Below, piece by piece: positions 11,184 through 22,034 of a stretch of DNA of 64,000 nucleotides. The notes under the pieces are model-generated. The model ran no database searches, was not told the DNA's origin, and saw only the letters and a list, made by a program, of their open reading frames with translations. Each line of letters opens with the position of its first letter. Within the stretch, counting starts at the first letter, position 1. The stretch is from Botryotinia globosa (lineage: Eukaryota; Ascomycota; Leotiomycetes; Helotiales; Sclerotiniaceae), in contig RCSZ01000010.1 in the NCBI GenBank assembly GCA_014898425.1, positions 1,860,001 to 1,924,000 on the forward strand, read 5' to 3'. The position numbers and the translations under genes are program-made.

Positions 11184-12435
11184 GATGAAAAACTTTAATT
11201 TCAAGTAAGTGAATGTGGTATGTCTTGAAGACTATTTATTGTTTGGAAGAAAGAGTGTATACAAGTTGGTTCCTGATGTACGAGAAGAAAGAAGAAGGAA
11301 TTGCATCGTGATTATATATTCGAAATCATCACTGTTGTGATTCAGGTTCGAGCCTCATTGTTGAGGATCAAAGCTGTCAGGAATGAATCTCCGCCATGGG
11401 CCGAATATCAAACATGGGAATGTAAAATCAAAACAGTATACAAAATCTCGTGCTCGATGGCGAATCAACACAAGATAAAGATTCTATTGGACCTTGTACC
11501 GAGGATTTCGGGATTTTCCTTCATTGGAGTGTTGATTCCGTTACTAGTAGCATAACTGCCAAGATGCTGCTAGGAGGAGAATGTGTGTTTTGGTTGAAGA
11601 ATGCACTTGAACTCGCTAAAGACCAATCAAGATAGCCGTGAAATCAAAACATAACCCATCCACATATCACAGTTTGTCGAAGGAGCACGCATCGTGAATA
11701 GTCATGACGCCACACAGGTGAGGTATGAACTACCCCTTCAGCACGAGTCTCCATCCAGTAATGAAAACATATTTAGTGGATATGGGAAATTCCCAGATAC
11801 AATTTCTCGAACCATATTCAACCTCTAATATTGGAGCCCTTCTAGAACTGTCCAGGGGCGGGTATGGCGTGCTGAGTATGGCATTTTCTAAAAAACCGTA
11901 TTGAAATTTACAGATGTGCGTTCGATATGCTCATGGAGTGATTGATAAGCAAGGTTTGGAAGTGCATCTAAGCACTTGCTACTACCTAGCTAGCAAGTTG
12001 CTAGTCACTTCGCAGTGTGGCTATCAGCGTCCACATGTCAGATAGAAATCCACTTCAAAACGTCTCCCGTGTAGAGGAACCATTACCGTGAATGTTATTC
12101 TCCATATTGATCCCTCTAGAATGCAATTGAGGTGTTGAGAGAAAAATGACTCAACTCGTATAGGCTGTTTTATCTAGTATTCTCAGAAATATGCCCTTTT
12201 TAGTGACGCAACTTGCAGTGAATCTGGCGCCGACACTTGCCGGTCGTAAAAAAGAGGTCCAAAGGTCAAAAGATGAACATTAGTACAATGTGATATAGAT
12301 TCACTACCAAACCCCACCTTGAGCGGTCTTGATCTGCCAGAGACCTTCAAGATGTTGGAATCCTGTAACTTGCGGCCTTCTTGTCCTTGAACTACCATCA
12401 ATAACATCAAATTGATCTGAACTTTGAACCATAGC
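11184..12435. other. Intergenic region, about 1.25 kb, divergent promoters
   Basis: Lies between the leftward GPI-protein gene and the rightward orphan gene. Short open frames exist on both strands, but none has coding character or family similarity that I recognise. Confidence 0.5.
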
Positions 12436-13413
12436 ATGATATCCGTCAAAATGAATTCTCAGTCCGTACACAACTTTGAGTTCGTTCGCACAGAGCCAAC
12501 AACTTCTCAAATTCTCTTTGAGATTCTCCTCCCTGGTTGCGACAATGCCATCTTAAAAATTACCGCCGAGGGAGTCTCAAACTTCGTCTTCTACACATAT
12601 GTCCTCTCATCCATTTTTTTCCTCCACATTTTCCAACGACTTATCATCCACCACCATGGAGCCTTCTCCAATCAACCTCTCCCAATAATTGCGATTCAAT
12701 TATCGAGTATTAACCATGTCGCAATTTACCTGCATTGTGTTTGGGACAATCTTTTTCGATACCTTTTCAACACTGTTCTCGGCCTACCGTATGGATCTTC
12801 ATTCTTTTACCCCACTCCTCAACACTTGACAGAGGTCTTCCTACGCATTTCTATCTATCATCCGACATCTGAAGGCCTTGACTTCTGGAAGAAACAACTT
12901 CTCCTTCTCGCCATTGAACTGGCTATACTGAATATTTTTAACTGCATCATTCCGTGGTATGGAGTACAGCAAGAGCGATGGCGCATATCGACGGATCAAT
13001 TAGCAGACAAAGAGTTTCAAGTTCAGGCCAAGGCAAATGAATGTGTTAAAGGAGCATGTCAAAATGGAGACCTGGATCATCAGTTATCTCAAATATCTGA
13101 ACCTCTAGAGTTGCGACTTGAAGATAATCATAGAGCTGAAGGCAAAGATGATGAATACAAAGTTGTTTGTTCGGATATCAGCGATGTTGTTGAAGACCTC
13201 GAAGACATCATCTCGCAAACTCGAGACTCTGGCGTCAGCAGTGCTCATGACCTTGATACTTTATGGGGCTTGATAGAGAGGAGTGAATGGGGCGTTGAAA
13301 GTAAAGAAGTTGTCAAGGAAATACACGGTGATGAAATCGACGAAGGAGAATGGAGCATCCTTGGGGAGAGTATTGTTCTGGTACATCGAAACGAGGGAGA
13401 TATAAGGAGTTGA
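12436..13413 (+). CDS. Orphan protein with hydrophobic N-terminal half
   Basis: Single open frame of 325 codons from the ATG at 12436; a second in-frame ATG at 12451 also has A at -3, so the start is not settled. Hydrophobic segments suit membrane helices: about 55-75 (NFVFYTYVLSSIFFLHIF), about 85-110, and about 165-185 (KKQLLLLAIELAILNIFNCI). The C-terminal 130 residues are acidic and soluble (EDLEDIISQ, DEIDEGEWSILGES). I do not recognise the family. The long open frame, the alternation of hydrophobic and charged blocks and the normal codon mix argue for a real gene; no domain supports a function. Confidence 0.6.
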   Translation: MISVKMNSQSVHNFEFVRTEPTTSQILFEILLPGCDNAILKITAEGVSNFVFYTYVLSSIFFLHIFQRLIIHHHGAFSNQPLPIIAIQLSSINHVAIYLHCVWDNLFRYLFNTVLGLPYGSSFFYPTPQHLTEVFLRISIYHPTSEGLDFWKKQLLLLAIELAILNIFNCIIPWYGVQQERWRISTDQLADKEFQVQAKANECVKGACQNGDLDHQLSQISEPLELRLEDNHRAEGKDDEYKVVCSDISDVVEDLEDIISQTRDSGVSSAHDLDTLWGLIERSEWGVESKEVVKEIHGDEIDEGEWSILGESIVLVHRNEGDIRS

Positions 13414-15348
13414 TGATGTCATTTTGAAGCAAAGTGTGCATTACAACAGCCATAAACAAAACTTGTGGACCTAAATTCAAAAACTGTTAAAAGCATCACG
13501 AGTAATAGTGCGCACAAAGGTGTTCCAAGTCAAAGAACGAACTATTACGCAACTATGACTTGATCCTACAACTTGACTGCTCCCATTTTGACTATGCTAT
13601 GAGTTGAATGATGTACCTTGTGTTTGAGTAAAACTTTCTGGTTCCCGCACATAGTCAGGACTCTAAACTTGATGGCCAGACATAACATGATAATCTCAAA
13701 AGTACAAGGGTGAATGAATATTTCGGGGGTTAAAATGAAGGGAGGTTCATTGGCAAGAAATAATTACTAGAATGGTATAAAAGAAGAGGTAGAACGATTG
13801 CCTCTGATGGAGAAGAAACATGATAAATATAAGGAAGATATACAAGTATCAAATAGTGTCAGGGAATGTTATTGATATCCCGTCGAACAGATGTGATGTC
13901 CCTCTTCATGATAAGATCAGTATTTTAAATATTTACATTGACAATCGACAAGGACAAAAGCTCTCAGGCATTGCTCACCAAAAGGCGCTTGCGACAAGAT
14001 CTATGATCTTGCTAAGAATGGAGGAGAGACAGCAGGACTCATAATACAAAACAGAGAAGCGAGCGGCGTTTCTAGCACTTTGCTGAAAATCATCCCAATT
14101 TGAAAATAAGGTTGTGATAGTCGATATAGGATATTTCGGGGAATTGAAAATGAAAGGTAGAGTCTAGTAGAACCAAACTACTCAGACCTAAGTGACAGCT
14201 GTATTTAGGTGTCTCAGTCCGATTGCAAAGGCAGAAATGGTCATTGTAATGGATGTCTCAATGTACACTCATCGATATTGATGAGTGTGCCCTCCTTTCG
14301 ATCCTACCAGTATCAAAATTGGAGCTTTATCATCTAGAAGTAGCAATAGAGCAAGACACAAGGCTCCAGTCACGTCGAATCAAGAGAATACAATGCTAGA
14401 ACATAATTCCGTTGCTTCGACCAATGCTAGAGATTTCGAGATATCCGCTCAAAGTTCATAACACCCAGGAATGGTTTCTTTGGTTGAAAGATCTGTCTTA
14501 CCAGTCCGCCAGTCTACCCTTCTGAAATTGGTTTCTCTTCCAAGATGGCAATCAAGGACTGCACCGCAGCTTCTCCATTGGATTCAGTGCTTGAAACCGA
14601 CGACCATCGACAATCTTAGGTTAACTGAGCCTTCCCATTACACTTTGTGCCCGTACTCGATTTCAAAGGTCCCCCAAGACGGCTTTTGACGCAAACAAAC
14701 ATGTCACTGCTAAGTAACTTTGGATTGCACAGCTTCTTCTGGCCTTCCTGAGGCGTAGATTGGCAAGAAAGAGAGGGACTCGGGACCTTGCCGTTGCAGA
14801 GACAAAGATGTGGCCGATTAGAATCCAGGGTCGGTATGTAAAAGAGCTTGAGGGTATGAAGAAGGAAGCTATAGAACTGTAATATTGCATTTATAAGGAC
14901 TGGAAAGGAACCTGTCGAGGCAATTACTTCTCAAGTTCCTGCCGAATTGCATTGAGAGTGCTCTGAGAAGAAAATGAGTGAAAACAAGTGAGTAAGTACT
15001 ACACTATCCATGGATGTGTTGGATCTATTTTTGAGCAATCCTCATCGTTTCTATTTAGCAAAGAAATGATTGAGTACACCTAGGTATAAGCAAACATTTA
15101 CCATCACCCAGAAAACATGATTTTGGTGTAATTATCGCCTGGTTCAGATCATTATTGAAACTATTCATAAAATTGATGCTGTATTTTAGTGGTTCATCCA
15201 ACCGTAGCACCCTAATTGCTACCATACCCCACGGCTTTGTTCCGCGCTAAAAGCCCGATCCAGCCCACTGAACCCCAAAGCCTGAGCCTTAAAATCAATA
15301 TCACAATCATTTCAAGCACTCTTGCGACAACAACCCAAAATCGCAATC
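13414..15348. other. Gene-free stretch, about 1.9 kb
   Basis: Only short overlapping open frames without recognisable similarity. A palindromic spot CATCGATATTGATGAGTG lies near 14270-14286. The last 130 bases are the leader of the MED8 gene (C/A-rich). Otherwise nothing noted. Confidence 0.5.
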
Positions 15349-16107
15349 ATGGCACTCCAGCAAGAAGATATCAAAGCTCTCGAGCAGACTCGTCAACGCC
15401 TCTTACATTTGACTGCTAATATCGCATCTCTGAAAGCTGATTTCCAGAGGGGCGCACCTCTTCCTGAATAGTGCGTACCTTCCCATACTTTGTCGCATTC
15501 TGGATTGCGCATTCATTTTTACTAATTGGTTGACAATAGCTCCTCAATAATGACATCTTCATCCATTCTAAGTACAAATATCCAATCTGTCACCGATCAT
15601 CTCGCTGGCAATAGTGAACTTCTTTCTCGAATCGTCGCATTCCCCTCTACCAATTTCCCCGGCCGCACACAAGAAGGACTTCTCCTGCAACTACTGCGCA
15701 AAAAGTTAGAACCACAAGTAGAGACTTGGGTCGATGAGGGTCGCAATTTACAGATAGATGTTGCGGGAGGCGGGGAAAATATTGAAGAAACCTGGAAATG
15801 GGCGTCAGATTGGATTGGGCCAAGGATAAGAGAATATGCTTCAAATGAGGCTACCGATGAGTATACGTGGGAGGAGAGGGCGAGTGGTGATGTTGATAAT
15901 GTCAATACAGGACTTAAGGATGAAGAGGATAGCGACGATGACGACGAAGATGAGGATGAGGATGATGATGATGAGGTTATGGGAGGAATGGGTAAACGTG
16001 CCGAGAAGAAAAAAGCAAAGGCGCCAGAGAAGGGAGTTGCGAGGAAAGATGGAAGAGTGAGGACTAAAGAAGAGATACTGAGATTTGCTACCAGTGGGGT
16101 TATTTGA
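15349..16107 (+). CDS. MED8: Mediator of RNA polymerase II transcription subunit 8
   Basis: Two exons, 15349-15470 and 15540-16107, joined over a 69-nt GTGCGT...AATAG intron, encode 229 aa. The N-terminus QQEDIKALEQTRQRLLHLT and the conserved FPGRTQEGLLLQLLRKKLEP block are the hallmarks of fungal Med8, a head-module subunit that contacts TBP and Med18/Med20. The protein then carries a long acidic run (DSDDDDEDEDEDDDD) and a basic KRAEKKKAKAP tail, ending in KEEILRFATSG. The first exon is short and would be missed if only the second-exon ATG were used; splicing restores the conserved start. Nuclear housekeeping gene, convergent with the MPDU1-type gene. Confidence 0.92.
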
Positions 16108-17480
16108 AGCTAAACCACCATGTGGGAAGAATAAATTAGGCTGTATTGGCGCATCGCCGAACATAGAGAGGTTCGAGCTTGTACCTTTGGTGGTACATTT
16201 TCACCGGCTATACGAGAGCAGAGTTTCATGTTCCAATGGATGAGTGTTACTAAGATGCTTCTGAAATCTTAGCTCGTCGGTGTAGTCACCAGCATCATTC
16301 GATATTAGGATATCGAATTGCAGGTTCGTTAGCTGGGGGCGATGTTAAATCACGAGGGTCACATTGCTCCCCCAAGCTGCAGTAGAAGCAAGTGCAGACA
16401 AGTCTTTACAAGCTGTTTGTATGAATGGTGCTCTTTGTAGAGCCTTAAGATCAATCAATCTACGATATAACCTCCAAACTGGTCCTACTTCCAAGACTTG
16501 GTGCGTATATATGTTTGAGTGTTTGCAGCAAGGTCAATGGTGATTCAAGCAAATGATTACGTGGATGCTATAGTACCCGAGTTTATTACTTCTAGCCGTG
16601 AGATACGGACTATCAACTTTCACTTCCAAACACCTCGCTAAAGTTTCACAGCTACGACCCCTTCCCGCCGTCTACCTCTCTTGTCAACTCTGCCCCCGTC
16701 TTCATCGCTCCCTTTTCGTCATCAAATCTATATCACAGAGCCTATCTATTCTATACATATCTCCTACCACCCCTTCCTTGCTTTCTTGCTTTCTCGTTGT
16801 TGCCCTTTTCCACTAATATCTTGTGAAAACCAAGGTGATGAGTTGCCAGGGTTAGAGTGAGGCTTAGGTTGAATGGGGGATCGAAATACATGAAAAAGGC
16901 ATGGAAAACAGAAAACCAAGAAACGTGAAAGAGAGTATTCATAATTAGTGCGGAGCGAAACAGAAGCTCAGGATTGTCCTTGTGATTAGATGTGGAGCGA
17001 GGATTTTAAATCGGAGAGAAGGAAAGATTAAGTAGAAAGGGGGAGAGGTCGAAAGAAGAATGAGGGTTGGAGCCAATGAAATTTTTGGGGATAGATTTCA
17101 TTCCGAAAATGGAGACGATTGAAGGGATACAAAAGTTTCAAAGAATGGAATGGGTCAGATTGGGAAAGAAAAGGTCTGGATCTGACTTGATCTCGCCAAG
17201 AAGATCGTTTCAGCTATGTGGAAGAGGGAGTTTCCGTCTAACGATTTGGCCATAATCAATAGTCTAAGCATGGAAAAGAACTAACGGGAGGGGAGGTATA
17301 TATAGCATTAGCTTTGACAAATTCAGAAATCGCGCACAAGTTAGATATCAATATTTGGGATGATTAGATTAGATTCTTTCATCTACTCATCCGCACAATA
17401 GATCATAAAGACTTCAACTGCACCATGCAGGAGTCGAAAACAGTAAAATATTGAAAAATCAAATGATTCGAGACACGGAT
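16108..17480. other. Convergent gene-free stretch, about 1.4 kb
   Basis: Pyrimidine-rich in 16590-16820 and purine-rich in 16990-17170. Short open frames here look like by-products of this strand asymmetry. No gene supported. Confidence 0.5.
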
Positions 17481-18431
17481 CTAACCACGTCTACGTGTGC
17501 TAGGACTCTTGGCTGTGCTCTTTTGAGATTGAGTAGTCGTTGCAACAGGGGAGGCTGCAACAGAAACCTTTTGCTTTCCACTTGAAGACTTCTTGCTCTT
17601 GCTCTTCTTGCTCTTGCTCTTGCTGGGTGAGTTCCAGTAGTATACCATTTGGAGAGCTAGAATTGCGTTGAGTGCAAAACCAGCGATGAATCCGTAGAGG
17701 ATGAGCTTATCGTCTACTTCCTGGAGGGTGGTAAAGATTCTGGAAAGGGAACCAGCGAGATAGTTGAAGACCTGGAGATTGGAAATTAGCATTTTGTTGT
17801 TTGGATGTAGATAAATAGACAAATAAAAACTTACAGCGAAAGCGCTCAATTGTCCTGTTCCTCCCTCTTGCCAAACAGTCAAGATCTGCGGCAATTTACT
17901 TGCTACTCCCAGAACACCAGCTCCAGCTTGTAGGTATGCCAATTGTTGCATATCTAGCATGTTTCCGCTGAACAGCGTAACGGCACTTGCGGCCAATCCT
18001 GCCACGAAAAGAGCGGCGGTGCTAGCTCTTCCGCTGTAGTTCAAAACCAAGACTGCAATCACAACATTCTGCACCATGATAAGAGCAGTCTCACCATATG
18101 TGCTGAAGGGGAATTCCGATCGATAGTTGTAGGCGAGGGAAATGAGGTAGGCAGATGTTTCGAGGAGGTAGGAGAGGAAGGATATTCCATCGGAAGATTT
18201 GGAGGAGATAAGTTTGAGAAGTTGAGGAATCTTGACAATCGAAGAGGCTGCGATGATTCCAACTCCAAGACCCTTAGAGATACCGAGTTTGAGACATTCT
18301 GTGTGGGTTGGATCGATATCAAGGAGGAGTGTTTTGTAACATTTTTCGCCGATGAGAGATACTCCCAAATCTTTGATAGGCGCGGGGAGATTATGGGTTA
18401 TAGGTTGGAGAACGGTACGAAGTTGATCCAT
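17481..18431 (-). CDS. MPDU1-type PQ-loop protein (mannose-P-dolichol utilization defect 1 homolog)
   Basis: Two exons, 18431-17835 and 17771-17481, give 295 aa. The intron 17772-17834 is 63 nt, begins GTAAGT, has the branch site TGCTAAT and ends CTCCAG. It contains no stop and is a multiple of three, so an unspliced reading stays open, but the 21 extra residues break the second PQ repeat region. Both PQ-loop motifs are present: KIPQLLKLISSKSSDGIS and KLPQILTVWQEGGTGQLSAF, with several membrane helices. MPDU1/Lec35 proteins in the ER are needed for use of dolichol-linked mannose and glucose in N-glycan and GPI assembly. The C-terminus is a Ser/Lys-rich tail (SKSKSKKSKSKK) ending in TRRRG, longer than in animal homologs. 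Confidence 0.88.
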   Translation of the reverse strand: MDQLRTVLQPITHNLPAPIKDLGVSLIGEKCYKTLLLDIDPTHTECLKLGISKGLGVGIIAASSIVKIPQLLKLISSKSSDGISFLSYLLETSAYLISLAYNYRSEFPFSTYGETALIMVQNVVIAVLVLNYSGRASTAALFVAGLAASAVTLFSGNMLDMQQLAYLQAGAGVLGVASKLPQILTVWQEGGTGQLSAFAVSFYLSIYLHPNNKMLISNLQVFNYLAGSLSRIFTTLQEVDDKLILYGFIAGFALNAILALQMVYYWNSPSKSKSKKSKSKKSSSGKQKVSVAASPVATTTQSQKSTAKSPSTRRRG

Positions 18432-19837
18432 GATGAGGGTATTTCGCTTTGCTTTACAAAAATGGAAGAGTGCAGTGCAATAACTTTGGAATGGTTTTAC
18501 TTGGTGAGGTTTTGGTCAATAATTTTTTTTATGTTGAGACAAGACGAGGCTGTCGAGTGGAAATTTAGTGGGAACTGGACTGAACTGATAACGCTAAAAT
18601 TGAGGTTGCAAAAGACCACCTTTCACAAATCCTTCAATCTTACAAATTCAATAGTAATTCATAACATAACACGATCAGATGAGAATTACTTGGTAGGAAA
18701 ATGCATTCATGTAAGTACTGCCCAATAGAAAAAAGAGGGATGACAAATTAAAGCGTTCTTACAACAGCATTCGTTGTTAAATTCGTCAGGCATTCAAGTT
18801 GAAAATGCAATGTATATCTGGAATTATCGGGATGGCTAGATCTCGTAGCATATCAACCTACATGAGTATCTTGTGCTTTTAGGGTCAAACCTATCAGGTA
18901 GTTATCTCAGCTTCACTACTTTCAAGACCAAGTGGACTTTACATCTCGCACTGCCCTAGTACGGTGTTGACTATAGAAAGAGGAATACAAGTCTCGGAAC
19001 CACATTCCAGATTTTCTGACTTGGTCCTAATGCAATCTATTCCTTCTTCCTCCGCTTTTCGTGACACTTCTGTGAATATTTCTTTTCGCAGTATCCCTGA
19101 CTCTGTTTGAGGAATAGCTCTCTCCATCTCACTCAGTCTCTTTTCTCGCTGCTCAATTACGGCACTGGGAGTTGCTCAAGAGGCACCCGTACTGTAGGGT
19201 TTCTGGGTGCGGAACATCCTCTTAGTCGACGATCTTCCTCTGAAAGCCATCCCATGGTCCTCATGATTCGAGCGACCGGCTGACTACAAATTTTGTGCTC
19301 TCAGAGGCAGGAACGATTCCATCTTTCAAGATAAACTTCGTCGAACACCTTCTTGATGCGTGATTCATATCTTTCCATGGCCCACGTTCTATAGAGCCAA
19401 GTTCTTGATTATCTTACATAGTAATAATTGCTCAACGAGACTTCTAACTCAGTTTGAATCGTTGTCCAAATTCTTGCATTTTTTTGCCAGCCAGGGAGTG
19501 AAGAGTGAGAAGTAATGACTTTGTGCATGGGAGGAATTCCGTTTTGCTTCATGCGACTCAAAGGTGCTCATTTATTCATTGATTGACATAAGTCACATAT
19601 CGATGATGTTTTCAAAGACATGCTGTCAAAGGTTTCATCTCATCCAGAACATTTTGCGTACAGATTAGGCGAACATTGAAGGAGGGAGAGACTTTTCTAA
19701 TTCCTCATGCCCAACTTTATGCCATTTTCATAGACAAATACATATATACTTGGTTGGCTCCCACGCACAAATAACATGCATCTAAAATTGTAAACCCAAG
19801 CACCATTTCTACCAACTCCCTAGAAATAACGCAGACC
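18432..19837. other. Gene-free stretch, about 1.4 kb
   Basis: Upstream region of the MPDU1-type gene and 3' side of the transporter pseudogene. No coding or RNA signal recognised. Confidence 0.5.
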
Positions 19838-21369
19838 CTAAACCCTTGTCCCCAATTCCCATCCCGCCATTCCCCTTCTCGCTACCCCAATCACCACACC
19901 TCCACACATCATAGCCACCGCTCTAAAAATCCGTAGTCCTAAATACCCATCTCCACTCTCTCCTCCATTCAATATCGCTCCGCTGATAGGCAATCCCGTG
20001 AGACAACTAATCGCAATGATACTTTGAAACGTGCCGAATCCTTGACCCAAGCTTTGAAGCGTACCAGATTTCGCACAACAAGGCATCATTAGAGAGATGA
20101 AAGCACCAGATAGAATTCCATAAACTACAGCGAAGAAAATCAGGTCGATATGAGAGGAATGGTACGTGAAAGGAATCCAGAGGGTGATGATTGAGAAGCC
20201 TGTCAATATACAGACGATGGTTATTGTGTTGAAGTATCCGATCGTGTCGGCGAGGTGACCCGGGAGAATACGGCCTGGTATGGAACCGGCGCTAGGAGGT
20301 CAGAATATTAGACATTAAGAAGAGAGTGGAATCTTACTTGATCAAGGAGATTAGATAAATAGAGAGAGAATTGGGGAAGCCGTGATGAAGAGCCATACTT
20401 GAGAGGTAATCGGATGGTGCCCAGAGTCCCCACCTATTCTGCGGGTCAGTTATGGAAGAATCAACAATGAACAGAGAGCAAAGCACATACATGACGAGAA
20501 AAGTACCAGTGGTGTACAACGCAAACTTCGGGTCCTTGAAGAGGGTGAAATCAAACCATTTCAGTTCTTTATTTCATTTCTTCTGGGGCGTGCGCGCCCT
20601 AACAAGAAAACAAGCACAAACTTGTGGCATGCCAATGAGAAGAGCGACATAACGAATAGTGCCATAAAAGCCAACTTCCTCTATGAGTTTATTGACGAAG
20701 ATTGGAAATATCACTCCCCCCAACCTCAAGATCAGTGAGAAAGAACCACAAACGTAGGAATCAAATTTATACCCAAACTACTTCCAGCGGTAACAATTCC
20801 GAGAGCTAAGCCCCTCCTCTTTTCAAACCGCTGTCCTGCACACACAATTGCAGCTACAAAGATATGGCATGCCCCAAAACCGAACCCAACACCTTGAGCC
20901 AGAATAATTTGATAATACTTATGACACAGTGAAGTCATACACAAAAAAGACACAAAAACGCTGCACGGTCTCAAGACTGGAGTAGGGTCATAAGTATCTA
21001 AGATACTGCCAAACAACGGGGCTGGAAGCCACATGAGACATAACTGGAAAGCGAAGATCCGAGAAGTGGTAGACGGGGTATATTGACTGAGTTCGTGAAG
21101 TTGGTAGTACGTCTAAAACACTACAATTCTGTATGCTTGCTATGAGCGGTATACTCAGAAACATATGCACGGGATGTGAATAGGACATACGCGGTGAGAA
21201 ACCCAAAGGTGGAAAACATGCACATTGAGCAACCGAGAACGCGTAGCCAGCCTGTGAGACCTCCTTCAGGAGGGATGATGGGAGTTGTAGGCTCACTTGG
21301 TTGTGGATTGGAGCCAACACTTGCTTTCGTATCATCGAGCTTCTCGATCTTGTGGTCTTGCAATATCAT
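19838..21369 (-). pseudogene. MFS transporter, monocarboxylate-permease-like, broken by two in-frame stops
   Basis: Reconstructed exons 21369-21191, 21128-20773, 20713-20491, 20433-20338 and 20291-19838 total 1308 nt (435 codons plus stop) and keep one frame. The product is a fungal MCT-type major facilitator: PPEGGLTGWLRVLGC and FGFLTA, then TYYQLHELSQYTPST, AGSSL, VIFPIFVNKLIEE, ALYTTGTFLVMWGLWAPSDY, NAGSIPGRILPGHLAD and GTFQSIIAISCLTGLPISG. Two nonsense codons break it: TAG at 21113-21115, where relatives have Gln of FQTYYQ, and TGA at 20574-20576, where relatives have Trp in the central loop (KK-W-NKELKW). The FG before VFQ is also altered, and the conserved GG before VIFPI is lost at a splice junction. 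No intron choice removes either stop. The gene lies on the same strand just downstream of a Zn2Cys6 gene. Confidence 0.85.
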
Positions 21370-22034
21370 TATAAATCATGTAGACCTGGAAATAAAGTTG
21401 GCCCGTCAATAGTATCGTGATCCTTATGTAGGTTCTTGACATTTTAGGTTCTACAGGTACCCTAGTATATCTACGTTCTCGCTTGAAGTATCATTGGATG
21501 GGTGGGTGGAGTGGATATTGCGGAAGACTTTGACAATTCATAATGAAGGAAGTGGAGATGAGCAAAATTATCTGATGAAGAACCATTAATTGTATGATAT
21601 CCTGTTAATCGCCAAATCCTACCAATCACACCCTAAAGTATATACATAAGACGCTGTGAGTTGTTGCTGTGGTATACCCCATGGCCTCTCAAAGACTTCG
21701 AATGATTACGTGAATTCCCGCGAGGAAACTCAAGGTTAATTCTCAAAAGCCGACTTTTAACAACAATTACATTTCCGGTTTAGCTTTGATGCAAAACCCA
21801 AAGGGAACAAAAAACAATATTCGCTAGTAACTTACTCGGTGAGTAGTCGCATGTCATCTAGTTGTGTGGTCGTTCCCTCGCAAATAGATCAAAACGCCCC
21901 TGCGCCTGCTTCATTTTGGTCTTGAGGCTAATTACCCCCTTGGAGCAGTGGTGACGTGCAGGTAGATCATTCCAAGGCTAGCATTTGTTTCCGCCACAGA
22001 TGGATATGGAAATTCTCTTGGAATGACTTCCAAA
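21370..22034. other. Intergenic region, about 0.66 kb
   Basis: Former promoter of the transporter pseudogene and 3' region of the Zn2Cys6 gene. No gene seen. Confidence 0.5.
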
